From Annulohypoxylon bovei var. microspora (taxonomy: Eukaryota; Ascomycota; Sordariomycetes; Xylariales; Hypoxylaceae): a stretch of 23,821 nt of DNA. The DNA is taken from positions 1 to 23,821 of the forward strand of contig MU405466.1 in the NCBI GenBank assembly GCA_022836615.1. The letters run 5' to 3'. How positions within the stretch are numbered: the first letter of the stretch is position 1; each line of letters opens with the position of its first letter. A program made the translations under genes and the position numbers. Positions 11,793 through 22,256 of the stretch are shown piece by piece. The notes under the pieces were generated by a model that ran no database searches, was not told the origin of the DNA, and saw only the letters and a list, made by a program, of their open reading frames with translations.

Positions 11793-12773
11793 ATAATTAT
11801 AACGGGATTTAATTAATTTTTCTTTAATTAAACAAGATTTGCCCTTTTCCGTGAACATTTTAAGTTTTAATGATAATTACCGTTATTATGGTTAATAAAA
11901 CATCTTTTATACCTCTTATTATTAACCAATTAAAATAAAGTTAAATTTAATAAGTAATGTGTGATTAATAATGTTTAATATTATATAAAATTAATCTTTT
12001 AAATTACTTATTTAAATAAGTTATATATTTCTTAATTAACAAAAAGTATTAATTAAGTAATAAAGGGATAATATTTACATAATATTTAATAATAATTTTA
12101 ACATTAATTCCGCATATAACTTGTTTAATATAAAAGCAGTTTACTAACCTTTAAAATTTAAAACAAATGTTAAAACCCGAAAAATTAATTAACTTTTAAA
12201 TGGTTTTATTAATTTTATGAACGGATAACCCGTTATAAAACTTAAAATGTTTAATTAACAATTAAAAAAAATCGAAATAATTAATTATATAAAAGTTATA
12301 ACGTTTTAATTTCTTAAATTAATAAAAAATTATTAAATTTTAAAAAATAATATCGGTATATCATTGGAATCGATTATGCGTGGATATTAATGGTAAATTA
12401 ATTCAATGTATAATTTTAATTTTATTTTTAAAAAATATTTAAGTATTTAATTATATTAATATTATGTTAACATTATAATATAATGAAATAAATATATTAT
12501 GTGTAATTAAATTTTAAGATTATGTAAGTTTGTTTTATTTTTTTATGGATTAATTAATTATATGTATAATAAAAATGTAAAACGTTATAATATGTGGCTT
12601 GGGAATTAAGGTAACATATTATTTTATTTGTTTATCGAAATTTAAAAAAAAAATGGGTTTTTTATAAATGAAATTTTAAGTTTTTTTATTTTATATTTTA
12701 TATTTTATACCTTGGTGAATATATATTTTAACTTGTTTAGGTATTTATTTAATTTTGAAATTTTAACATTAAC
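11793..12773. other. AT-rich region, possible unrecognised coding relic
   Basis: Plus-strand frame 1 from 11821 to about 12420 has mostly TAA interruptions (one TGA near 11962) and contains plausible stretches such as INSAYNLFNIKAVY near 12104-12150. No family motif could be recognised and the other frames are not clearly worse, so no gene is called. Confidence 0.3.
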
Positions 12774-12872
12774 GATTTTAATGGTTTTAATGGCTTTAAT
12801 AACTTTAAAGGCTCCAATTGTTTTTATGGCTTTAATAATTTTAATAACTTTAATAATTTTAATCGCTTTAAA
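12774..12872 (+). repeat. 9-bp tandem repeat, 11 units
   Basis: Units alternate around ggctttaat, aactttaat and aattttaat in exact 9-base register. Because the period is a multiple of three, it creates overlapping open frames on both strands (70-71 codons) with repetitive IKAIKTI-like or LMALI-like peptides. I interpret these as a consequence of the repeat rather than genes. Confidence 0.75.
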
Positions 12873-12983
12873 CTTTTTAATAAACTCGATAAATTCGATG
12901 TTTTTAACGATATCCATATCTTTTTAAATAATTTTAATATAAGCTTAACTTATTTTAATCCCCCAAATTTACACGCCGTTTTA

Positions 12984-13091
12984 TTAATCATACGTATAAT
13001 TTAACCTTAATTAATCGTACGCATAACTTAATCTTATTTAATCCAATGTTTAAATTAATTTTAATTAATTATATACATAACTTTTTTTCGA
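12984..13091 (+). repeat. 27-bp tandem repeat, 4 units
   Basis: Four consecutive 27-base units each begin ttaat: ttaatcatacgtataattta (12984), ttaatcgtacgcataactta (13011), ttaatccaatgtttaaatta (13038) and ttaattatatacataacttt (13065). The first two units are nearly identical and the last two diverge, partly by C/T change. Confidence 0.75.
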
Positions 13092-14286
13092 TCAATTTAA
13101 CATATTATTTTATTAATTTTAAAGTAATATAATTAAAATTTACGTATAAGATTTATTTGCTTTTTATTATAACCAAAAAGCTTAAACTTGCTTATAAAAA
13201 CCATTAGGTCCTTTTTTTAATAATGCGACTATGATTTATTTACAAGAATTATTTAATTTATTATGTAATTAAAAAGCTTAAACTTAATTATTTATTTTGC
13301 TTAATTTATTTAAACATTAAGGTAATAATAATATGAAAACATATTAATATTACATGTAATTATATGAAAGCTTATGTATGATATTTAATACGTTGAATTT
13401 AATTAACCTTATATTATTTTTTTTTAAGTTATTTAAAAAAGATTTTATTTATAAAAAAAATATTTTTTATAATAAATAATTTAAAAAAATGTATAAAATG
13501 TTTTTATATAACCGGTAACATTATAAATTCATTATTAAACGAGCAAGTTATTATTATTAAATAATGGATTTAATTATACCTTTTCGAAAATTTAATATGC
13601 ATTATAAATTTCTTAATATGCTTTAAAAAAAATGGGAGTGTAAAAAAAGTGTGGTGGAATATTTCTATAAATTATTAAAGGTAAAAAAAACGAAGTTTAT
13701 ATATTATTTATATTTAAATGTATATAATAAACCTTACAAAACTCGACTTATAATGGTTAAGTTTATGAACTAAAATAAGGCTTTTTAAAAGGAGCCGAGG
13801 TATAATTTAATTGGATTATTATAACATGTTATTTACTTACTTATTTATTTATATAAAATAATATTATACGGTAATAATTATTATTATTACCTTTTTATAT
13901 AGCTTGGTTTATAATTAATAATTAACTTATTATATATTTTATTTTCATTTTTTTTACTTTATTAATAAAATAAATAATAATGAATATAAAAAAAGTTTTA
14001 ATATTTTAATATAAAATAATATATTATTTAAAAGGTTTCGTATATTAACCATATTCTTAAATACTTAAAGCATGATTAAATAAATAATGGATATATAAAT
14101 ATTATATTAACGTTTAATTAATATTTAAATTTAATAATGATTTATCCATTATATTTTAATAAATAACCGTTATAATTCAAATAATTTAATTTTTAAAAAA
14201 AAGTTATATAATGTGGGTATACTTTAATTTACACGCACACAATTTTATTTAATTTTAATAATATTTATTTTTTCATATAAATATTA
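13092..14286. other. AT-rich spacer, nothing firm
   Basis: There is a short GC-richer stretch at 13782-13801 (aggctttttaaaaggagccg). No repeat partner or coding motif was recognised. Confidence 0.5.
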
Positions 14287-14535
14287 ATGCAAGTTTATAT
14301 ATTTCTTTTATTAATTTTTACACCATTAATTTTTAAGTTAAATAACTTTATAAATAATTACCGTAATGAAATGTATTTAAGTTTATACGATAATTATTTT
14401 AAATTAAAAGTGAATAATATAAATTACATTATTTTAATATTAATATTAATTAAAATGAGTAAAAAAAAGTGTAAAAAGTATATAATAATTATAATAATTA
14501 TTAAAAGCTTATTAAGGGAAATCGCGTGTAATTAA
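14287..14535 (+). CDS. Short ORF, 82 codons, unrecognised and doubtful
   Basis: ATG at 14287 to TAA at 14533 is one of the longest uninterrupted frames of the window. The first ~18 residues are hydrophobic (MQVYIFLLLIFTPLIFK), resembling a signal or membrane segment. A more mixed middle with YRNEMYLSLYDNYFKLK follows, then an isoleucine run. It has no recognised domain and no neighbouring gene or promoter. In DNA this AT-rich, a chance frame or coding relic is more likely than an active gene. Confidence 0.15.
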   Translation: MQVYIFLLLIFTPLIFKLNNFINNYRNEMYLSLYDNYFKLKVNNINYIILILILIKMSKKKCKKYIIIIIIIKSLLREIACN

Positions 14536-15296
14536 TCCGAAATAATATTATTAATAACACTTTAACGCGTTATAAAACGTTATAACTTAAGTTTTATTAA
14601 GGTTTATAAGATTTTTATTATTTAAATTAAAGCTTTTTAACGTTAAGCATTAATTTTTACTTAATATAATTTAAGTAAATGTAAAAATATAATGTTATTA
14701 ATTAAAAAGCTTTTAATATTATTTATTTTAATTAATAAAAACTTTAAATAAATTTATGAATTTTATTATTTATATATTTTGCCACGGTAATTTATATGTA
14801 AAAATACTTAATACTTAATGTTAAAAAGCCTTAATTTTAATAATAAAAATGTAATTATATTAAAATAAAAATAATATATTTAAATTTAATTAATTAAAAA
14901 AGCTTCATTATTTGTTTCGCTTATTTTATTATAAAAATACGAGGATTTAAAATGGCGGTAAAAAAAATGTAAATATAAAGTAAAAATTTAAAAATTTCTT
15001 AAATAAAAAAAAATATTAAAATTTTTAAAGAAATAAAAAAATATTAAAAGCCCTTAATTAAATGTTATAATAACTCGATTTTAAAATTATTTAAATAATG
15101 TAAATACTTTAAGTTTAACCGAAATTATTTTTTAAACCAATTAAATCCCGTGGCTCGTAAAGCCGCTTTATTATTATTCGCGATTTAATTAATTAAATTA
15201 AACTTTTTTATAACTTAATTAAATGCATTTACAAAACGGGTTTTATTAAAAAAGGAGCATATTCATAGCAATTAATTAATTGTATCGTTTTTAAAG
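14536..15296. other. AT-rich spacer with small GC islet
   Basis: An islet near 15146-15182 (cccgtggctcgtaaagccgc, then ttcgcgat) is locally GC-rich and may be less mutated ancestral sequence. A short stretch at about 14988-15032 (tttcttaaataaaaaaaaat) resembles 18899-18922 in the same orientation. Confidence 0.45.
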
Positions 15297-15472
15297 TAAA
15301 GCTTTTTAATTAATTAAATAATAAATCTCGACTTTCGAAGTGGTTTATTCGCGAAAAAATGGTTTTTAAGTTTTTTAAAAACGAAAAACTTGTTAAAAGC
15401 TAGCTCTCGCGCACGGACCAAGTGGGTGGCAGCCTTGACGGATTAATTACTTAAGGCAATTATGTAATCGAT
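15297..15472 (+). repeat. Repeat module D, copy 1 (less mutated)
   Basis: It matches 21352-21534 in direct orientation: aagctttttaattaattaaat, tttcgaagtggtttattcgcg and ttttttaaaaacgaaaaactt are shared. The segment 15400-15450 is one of the GC-richest in the window (ctctcgcgcacggaccaagt, then gggtggcagccttgacgg), whereas its partner reads cacgtataaacc and atagctttaatca. The differences are mainly C to T and G to A, so copy 1 preserves more of the ancestral sequence. Confidence 0.75.
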
Positions 15473-15909
15473 TTCATTTAATTAAGAAAACTTTTTTTTT
15501 TCTTTTAATTTTCTTTTAAAAAAAAGTTTTTTTTATTTATTTTCGTAAAAAATAAATCAATTAAAAATGAGATTTTTCAAAGATAAATGGGTCGAATTGT
15601 TGTAAAATTAATAAAATAAAGATTTTAATTAATTAAAATTCGTGCATTCGTTTAACCTTACGTTAAAAGTTCTTTTTAATATAAATAAAACCTTTTTAAT
15701 ATAAATATAACCCTTTTAATATAAGCGCGATATAATAAATTAACCTTGTTATTCATTTTATATACGGATTAACGATCTTTTAATTAATTAATTAATAAGT
15801 TTTACCCATCCCCACCGCTTTTAATTTGCTTATTAAAAGGTTTCTTAAGTTTAAAATATTTAATCCCATTCTTTTCTTTTATAACTTTAATTGCAACACC
15901 AAAATCGTG
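15473..15909. other. Spacer with a 20-bp triplicate
   Basis: This stretch contains a T/A homopolymer-rich segment at 15486-15550 and three 20-base units at 15672, 15692 and 15712, each built on ctttttaatataa. No match to the corresponding flank on the other side (20805-21351) was found. Confidence 0.55.
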
Positions 15910-16692
15910 GGTAAAAGCTAATATTACGAGCTTTAATATCAGTTTTTTAACTAGTTTTAACCGTTAAATCCGTTTTTTAATTAAATATAATTAATTTATT
16001 TATTAATTAATTAAATTAACTTTTTTCTTTAAATTAAATCGAGTAAATTAACGTGTTTTTTTAATTAAAATAAATTAAATAATTAATATATACCTTTTTT
16101 TAACGATTACACTTAAAAAATACCTTTAAAGTATATACCTTTAATTTATAAAAATAATAAAACTTTTAATCCATAATTTTATAACCTTTATACTTATCGT
16201 ATAATTTAACCTTATTATTACTTTACTTGCTTTACTTTAATTAATTATATAACTTTAAATGTCTTTATTTTATTATCCATTAAACCCTTTTAAAATAATT
16301 AATATATTTAAATATCGTTTTTTATATAATTAAATTAATAATTAATGATCCCAAGGCAATTACCCCGGCGCCGCCTTTAAATATAACTTATTTACTTTAA
16401 TTTATTTTAAATTCTTTAAACCTAAAAAACCCGGCCTTAAATTCTTAACTTAACTCATTAAGCCATTTTTTTAATAATTAAAATATAAGTTAAACTTTAA
16501 TAATGTTTTTTATAAATAAGTTAAATTATATTATACTTAATATATAATGAAAATCCTTTTTAATAATTGAAATTAAAATTATTATATAATTATGAATTTT
16601 AACATATTATAAAAATTATTTTGTTTAAAAGTTTTCTTTACTTAAATTACTTATAAATTATTAAATATTAAAAACCATAAAGGAAAAAAACA
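15910..16692 (+). repeat. Long inverted repeat, left arm (~783 bp)
   Basis: Its reverse complement aligns with 20015-20804 along the whole length. It starts at ggtaaaagctaatat and passes through gttttttaattaaatataattaatttatttatt, gattacacttaaaaaatacctttaa at about 16104, the GC islet ccaaggcaattaccccggcg at 16351 and ttaacttaactcattaagccattttt at about 16446. It ends near aaaccataaaggaaaaaaac at 16672. In the 35-base islet 16347-16381 against 20298-20332, the arms differ at 10 positions, all transitions. The arms could be terminal inverted repeats of a long-TIR DNA transposon (Mutator-like elements can have such TIRs) or an inverted duplication. Confidence 0.8.
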
Positions 16693-17095
16693 TATTAAAG
16701 CTTTTCTTATATAATTACTTTTATTAAACTCGGGTATTAATTAATTGTAAATTAATTAATAAATTTATTAATTAATTATTTATATATTTTTTTATATACG
16801 AAGTGATTATAACTTTATACTTTATGATATAATTTTTTTAATAAAAAATTTTATAATATAAAAAATAAATATATAATTTTTATAAATGTTTATTTTAATT
16901 TATAAAAAAAACATTTTTAATTATAAATAAATTCTTTATACGTTTATATTAAATTAAAAAATTAAAAGTATATAATATAAAAAAACGTATAACGATATTT
17001 TAACGAATATATTCATTAAAATTAAACTTAAAAAAATTTAAATATTTAATAACGTTATTTAATGTAAATAAAAATAACCGTAAATTATTAAATAA

Positions 17096-19062
17096 TTAAA
17101 AATCATTATAATTTAAATTTATTATAAATAAAAATAACTTTAATATAATGTTATAATATACATTATATAAACGATTATCCTTTATATTTAAATAAATATA
17201 ATTCGTAATATAATTAATATTATTTTTAATATTTAATTTAATATATTTTATATTATTATTATTATTATTTTTTTTATTATTTAAATATAACCGTAATTTT
17301 TTCTTAAATAACTTAAAATCGGAATTAAATTTTTCATTTAAAAAATAATCGTTACATTTTTAATTTTTATTTTCATTTTTAATTAATTCCATTTAATTTA
17401 TACGCATTAAATAAAATTAATTAATTTCGTTATATAAGCATTTTTATTTAATTAATTCCATTTAATTAATTCGTAATAAATAAATTCGTTTTATTTCACC
17501 GAATTTTCGTTTTTCGTTAATTAAAATTAATATCCCGCGAATTCCGATAATTTTAATTAATAACTTAAGAAAATTTTTCATTTAAATTATTTTCGTACAC
17601 CGTTTATATTTACCATTTTTAAAGTTAATAAAATATAATTCATCGCCGTTATTATTATTAAAAAACATAATAACGAAATTAATAAAAATAAATTAAATAA
17701 AATAAACGAAAAAAAACTCCATTAAAACCCGTGGAATATTTAAATATAAAACATTATAATATAATTAAAACATTTTTATATTAATATTTTCGGACTTATC
17801 CGGCGCGTTAAAAACATACGTAACGAAATAATATTTCTTTATATTATTAAAATCGGGTTTTAACATTATAATAATATTATTTTAATTTTATAAAAAATAA
17901 ACATTACTTTGAAAATATATTATATTACCGCAAATAAAATAAATCTTTTTCATTTTTACGTTTTTAAAATATTTACGCATATTATTTAATTTAAATTAAC
18001 CTTAAATTACCGAAAATATAACGTAAAATATTTAAAACGAAAATAAATATATTATTATATAATAAAATATTATAAACGAATCGCATAAAAAATAAACGTT
18101 ATTACGAAATAAAATAAATAATTAAATTTATAAACCTTTTTAAAATTTCGATAATTTAAACGAAAATTATTATTTTTAAAAATTAAAAATAATCGAATAT
18201 AAAATTTTTACACTTTATTAATAAAATATTAAAAATAAATAATAATCGAATTAATATATCATTAATATATATTAAAACGTAAAAAAAATATCGCTTTAAA
18301 AAAAAAATGTCGTTCACGGGTTTAAACCATTTATAAAATAAAATATTATTATTAATAAAATTAAATTTTAAAAAATATAATTTAATAATTTTTTTATTTT
18401 TAATTTAAATATTATTAATAATAATATAATAAATATAATAAATTATACCATAAAATAAACCATAAATATTATAAACGTTAAAAAAAATAAATGTAATTAA
18501 TTATTTATAATTAAAATAATATATTTTAACGAATTATTTTAATTTTTCGCGTTGTTTTTTATTAAAAGCGGGGATAAATTTAAAACGCGATTTTAATTAT
18601 ATATTTAATAAATAAATATTTATAAAATTTATATAAATTAAATTCATAACGAAAAATAAATTTTAACGTTTAATACATAAATTAAATATTAAATTAATAT
18701 AATAAAATATAATATAATGTTAAATAATTAAATAATAAAAATACGGATTATTATTTTCTTATAAAATTAAATTTTTAAATTAAAATTTATATATTCCGTG
18801 TTTTTTTACCTAATTTTAAAAGTAATATTATATCGTTTTATTATCCGATTTTTAAAAGAAATATTATATCGCTTCATTTTATAAAATAAAATTTTAAAAT
18901 TTTCTTAAATAAAAAAAAACATTAAAACTTTATAACCTTTAATTTAATTAAATATTTTTATTATAAAAGTAAATTAATATTATAAATATTATATATGTTA
19001 AAGCTTTTAATTAATTAAAACAAAGAATTTTTATTCGAAATAAATAAAAATTTTTTACGCAT
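17096..19062 (-). pseudogene. Possible transposon coding relic, unrecognised
   Basis: Reading leftward from a possible ATG at 19062-19060, a frame runs to about 18603, shifts once, and continues to TAA at 17098-17096: about 650 codons broken almost only by TAA. Only two TGA (near 18872 and 18314) and no TAG lie in these frames. TAA-free runs include 17881-17768 (38 codons, with LKPDFNNIKKYYFVTYVF and NAPDKSENINIKM). Frames chosen independently for three separate parts proved to be the same. Against this, G is only weakly biased among codon positions by my count and TAA is no rarer than locally expected, so a chance pattern is possible. No family motif is recognised. Its position inside the long inverted repeats would suit a transposase. 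Confidence 0.3.
18804..18880 (-). repeat. 36-bp tandem duplication
   Basis: On the minus strand, agcgatataatatttctttt is followed 36 bases later by aacgatataatattactttt. Both units continue into aaaat/aaatt and gga/ggt. In the minus-strand frame they encode SDIIFLLKIG and NDIILLLKLG. The exact multiple of three is compatible with duplication inside an ancestral coding sequence. Confidence 0.55.
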
Positions 19063-19144
19063 AAATTAACTTTAAGGACATTAAATTATTTAAATTATTT
19101 ATTTAATTATTTATTTTCTTTTAATTTTTAAACTTGTTTAATTT

Positions 19145-20040
19145 AACGTGAAGCCACCCCTTTGGATGATATAATATCCTAAGTTTAATTAAAGATTAAT
19201 AATTTAATTCCTTAATTTCCCACTTTTATTTCTTTTACCATATAACGAAACTATTATTCATATATTTATTTAACCACCCTTTAAAACTCCCCTTTAACCA
19301 CCTTTTAAACCACCCCTTAAGCCACCCCTTATCGAACCCTTAAGCCATCCACCAAGCCTCCCATTTAACCACCCTTTAAACCATTAATTTAACCCTTAAT
19401 TTAATTACTTATTTAACTCCCATAACCTCCTTTAATCTAAACACTTAATTAATTACTTATCGATTTACCCCTTAAACCTTTTATTTTGCCACTTATTAAC
19501 CCATTAAGCCACTTGATAAATCCTTTGTTAATCCTTTATTAAACTACCTTTAAATAAACCATCTTTAATTTAACCACTTATATAACTCCCATTAAACCAC
19601 CGATTTAACCACCCTTTATTAAATCTTTAAACCATTCATTAAACTTCCCGTTTAACCACCTTTTAAACCATTAATTTAACCCCCGGTATAACCACCCGTT
19701 AAACCTTTATTAAGCTACCTTATTAAGCCTCCCATTTAACCACCCACCAATTTAATCACCCTTTATACCACCCTTTAAGCCACCCTTTTAACCACTTATT
19801 AAACCACTTATATAACCTTTTATTTAACCACCCGTAATTACCTGTAGCCACCCTTTTAATCCCCAACTTAACCATCTTTTTAACCACTTATATAACCCCC
19901 GGCTTAGCCACCCATTAAGCCCCCCGTTACCTATTAAACCACCCCTTATACCACCTTTTAAACCTCTTATTAAACCACCCATTTTACCACCCGTTATTAA
20001 ATCCCTTAAATTAAGGGTCTTTTTTTCCTTATAACACTTA
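19145..20040 (+). repeat. CCACC-rich minisatellite module A (forward)
   Basis: From about 19270 to 20000 the plus strand carries dozens of irregular pyrimidine-rich units such as ttaaccaccctttaaa, aagccacccctta and ttaaccacttata. The period is about 10-20 bases, giving strong strand asymmetry (C far above G). The left edge, 19145-19260 (aacgtgaagcc, then tttaattaaagattaataatttaattcctt), and the right edge (ttaaattaagggtctttttt) both match the reverse complement of 21560-22256. The module abuts the right inverted arm. It is non-coding as far as can be seen. Confidence 0.75.
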
Positions 20041-20804
20041 ATAATTTATAAATAACTTAAATAAAAAAAACTTTTAAATAAAATAATCCTTATAATATGT
20101 TAAAATTCGCAGTTACGTAATAATTTTAATTTCAATTATTAAAAAGGATTTTCATAAATATAATATAATTTAACTTATTTATTAAAAACACCGTTAAAGC
20201 CCAGCTTATAAAAATGGCTTAATAAGTTAAGTTAAGAACTTGAAACCAAGTTTTTTAAATTTAAAAAAATTAAAAAAGCCGGAGCAAGCAAATTGTATTT
20301 AAAAGCAGCGCTAAGGCAATTACCTTAAAATCACCGGCTATTAATTTAAAGGCGTCCCCATTTAAACCGTTTAATTACATAAGAAATAATATTTAAATAT
20401 ATTAATTATTTTAAGGAAATTTAATAAATAATAAAATAAGGATATTTAAGGTTATATAATTAATTAAAATAAAACAAATAAAATAATAATAAAATTAAAT
20501 TATATAATAAATATAAGGTTAATTATAAGATTATAAGTTAATAAAAGCTTTATTATATATCTTTATAAGTTAAAAATATATACCTTAAAGGTATTTTTTA
20601 AGTGTAATCATTAAAAAAAAATACATATTAATTACTTAACTTATTTTAATTAAAAAAATATATTAATTTATATAATTTAATTTAAAGAAAAAAGCTAATT
20701 TAAATAATTAATAAATAAATTAATTATATTTAATTAAAAAACTAATTTAACTATTAAAATAAATTAAAAAAATGATTTTAAAGCTTACGATATTAGCTTT
20801 TACC
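20015..20804 (-). repeat. Long inverted repeat, right arm (~790 bp)
   Basis: Reverse-complement partner of 15910-16692. It retains a GC-richer core at 20277-20356 (agccggagcaagcaaattg, gcagcgctaaggcaattacc, caccggct), where the left arm is comparably GC-rich but differs by transitions. The outer end is attagcttttacc (20792-20804); beyond it the flanks of the two arms stop matching, so this is the homology boundary. No clear target-site duplication could be read beside the boundaries. Confidence 0.8.
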
Positions 20805-21351
20805 TTTATGCCTTAAATTTTTACGAAGGGTTATTATATCGAAGTTTTTTTTTTCTTTAAAAGTAATATCGTCCGAAATAAAAAAGTAAATATATTTTAT
20901 ACTTGGTTTATGCCACGTTTTTACATCGTTTTATTAAGTGTTAATTTAACTTTAATAAGTTTTAATTAATTAATGTTAAATCTTTAAATTATTTTTGCCT
21001 TCGTTAATTAAATGAATTTTAAAGTTATATAAGTTTTAATTTAATACGATATTTTTTTACCGTAATTAATTAAGTGTATCGCAGCGATATATAAGTTTAA
21101 ATAAAGGTTCATTAAATAACATTTAATAACTTAAAATTAATAAGGCTTACATAAGGAAAAATTAATTACGTAAAATTATAATAACTTATAATTTATTTTC
21201 TTAAAGGTTAATTAATCATTTAAATTAAAGATTTTTTTATTTATTAAAAGTTAAATCTTTAAGTTATTAAAAATAAAAAAATCCCGTTATTTTTAAAGGG
21301 ATTATATTTATTATTATTAATTAAGTGTTTTTTGTTAATAATAAATTAAAG
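20805..21351. other. AT-rich spacer outside the right arm
   Basis: No match to the left flank was found. It contains a small hairpin at 21291-21314 (aatccc, 12-base loop, gggatt). No gene was seen. Confidence 0.5.
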
Positions 21352-21534
21352 TTAAACTTTTTAATTAATTAAATTAATAAAGTTCAAATTTCGAAGTGAT
21401 TCGTTCGCGAATAATGGTTTTTTAACATGATTTAATTTTTTAAAAACGAAAAACTTATTAAAAAATAATTTTCACGTATAAACCAAATATAATAGCTTTA
21501 ATCAATTAATTATATAAGGCGCTTACATAATTAA
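21352..21534 (+). repeat. Repeat module D, copy 2 (more mutated)
   Basis: Direct copy of 15297-15472, about 6055 bases downstream. It contains aaactttttaattaattaaat, aatttcgaagtgattcgttcgcg and ttttttaaaaacgaaaaactt. GC-rich stretches of copy 1 are replaced by AT-rich counterparts (ggacc to aaacc, ggcagcctt to aatagcttt). It is followed directly by the inverted minisatellite module. Confidence 0.75.
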
Positions 21535-21559
21535 CTCCTTTTAATTTAATTAACCTTAA

Positions 21560-22256
21560 TCTTTAACACAAGTTATATAAATAAAAAAAAACCCTTAATT
21601 TAAAAAAGTGGCCGAAGCGTTAAAAAGGTGGTTACAAATAATTATAAATAATTAAAAAAAAAGTTTAATAAAAGTTTAACAAGTGGTTTATTAAGGGATA
21701 ATTAAGTAAACAAATGGTTAAATTAAAGGTTAAACAAGTGGTTTAATAAATGTTTAAATTAAAAATGGTTAAATAAAAGGTTTAAATAAAAGGTAATTTA
21801 ATAAAGGTTATATAAAAGGTTAAACGAGTGGTAAAACAAGTGGTAAAACAAATAATTCGTCGGGAAATAATTTAATAAAAAGCTTAAAAAATAATATAAA
21901 AAATGGTTTAACGGGATTTACATAAGTGGTTTAACAAGGATTATATAAATGGCTCATTAAAAGGTATATAAATAATTAAAAAAAAAACTATATAAGTTAT
22001 TTAATAAAAAATAAACAAGTAATTAAATAAAAGGCTTAATAAAGGAATAATTTAATAAATAATTAAATAAAAAGTTTAAAAAAAAGCTTAAAAAATGGTT
22101 ACATAAGTAAGCAAAAGCCAAGCAATTACGTACCTAGCTAGTAATAAACGGTTTTATTACATAATAAAAGAAATAAAAGTACGAAACCAAGGAATTAAAT
22201 TATTAACCTTTAATTAAACTTTAAATATTATGCCACTTAAAGGGATAACTTTACGT
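21560..22256 (-). repeat. Minisatellite module A (inverted copy)
   Basis: Reverse complement of 19145-20040. The plus strand is now G-rich in units such as aagtggttta, aaatggtta and aaaaggttt. The edges match those of the forward copy: aacccttaatttaaaaaagtgg at about 21590, and ggaattaaattattaacctttaattaaact followed by gggataactttacgtt at 22190-22256. It is shorter than the forward copy and more AT-rich, so repeat number and mutation load both differ. Confidence 0.75.

Larger units (their letters stand above)
16693..19144. other. Central segment between inverted arms
   Basis: This stretch is very poor in CpA/TpG yet retains many CpG. For example, 18061-18120 has four CpG, one CpA and no TpG. 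This is the clearest RIP-like dinucleotide profile in the window. The minus strand may hold a coding relic, listed separately. Trinucleotide ATT runs occur at 17252-17270. Confidence 0.6.

Noticed and set aside
12705..12927. Overlapping ~70-codon frames on both strands
   Set aside because: Both arise from a 9-bp tandem repeat whose period keeps all frames in phase; the peptides are simple repeats without domain character.
15395..15460. GC-rich islet considered as tRNA or rRNA fragment
   Set aside because: No cloverleaf or conserved rRNA core could be formed; it aligns with a mutated copy at 21.45 kb and is better explained as less mutated repeat sequence.
21291..21314. Six-base stem hairpin considered as a bacterial-type terminator
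   Set aside because: Short stem, long loop, no associated gene, and the context looks eukaryotic; chance inverted repeat.
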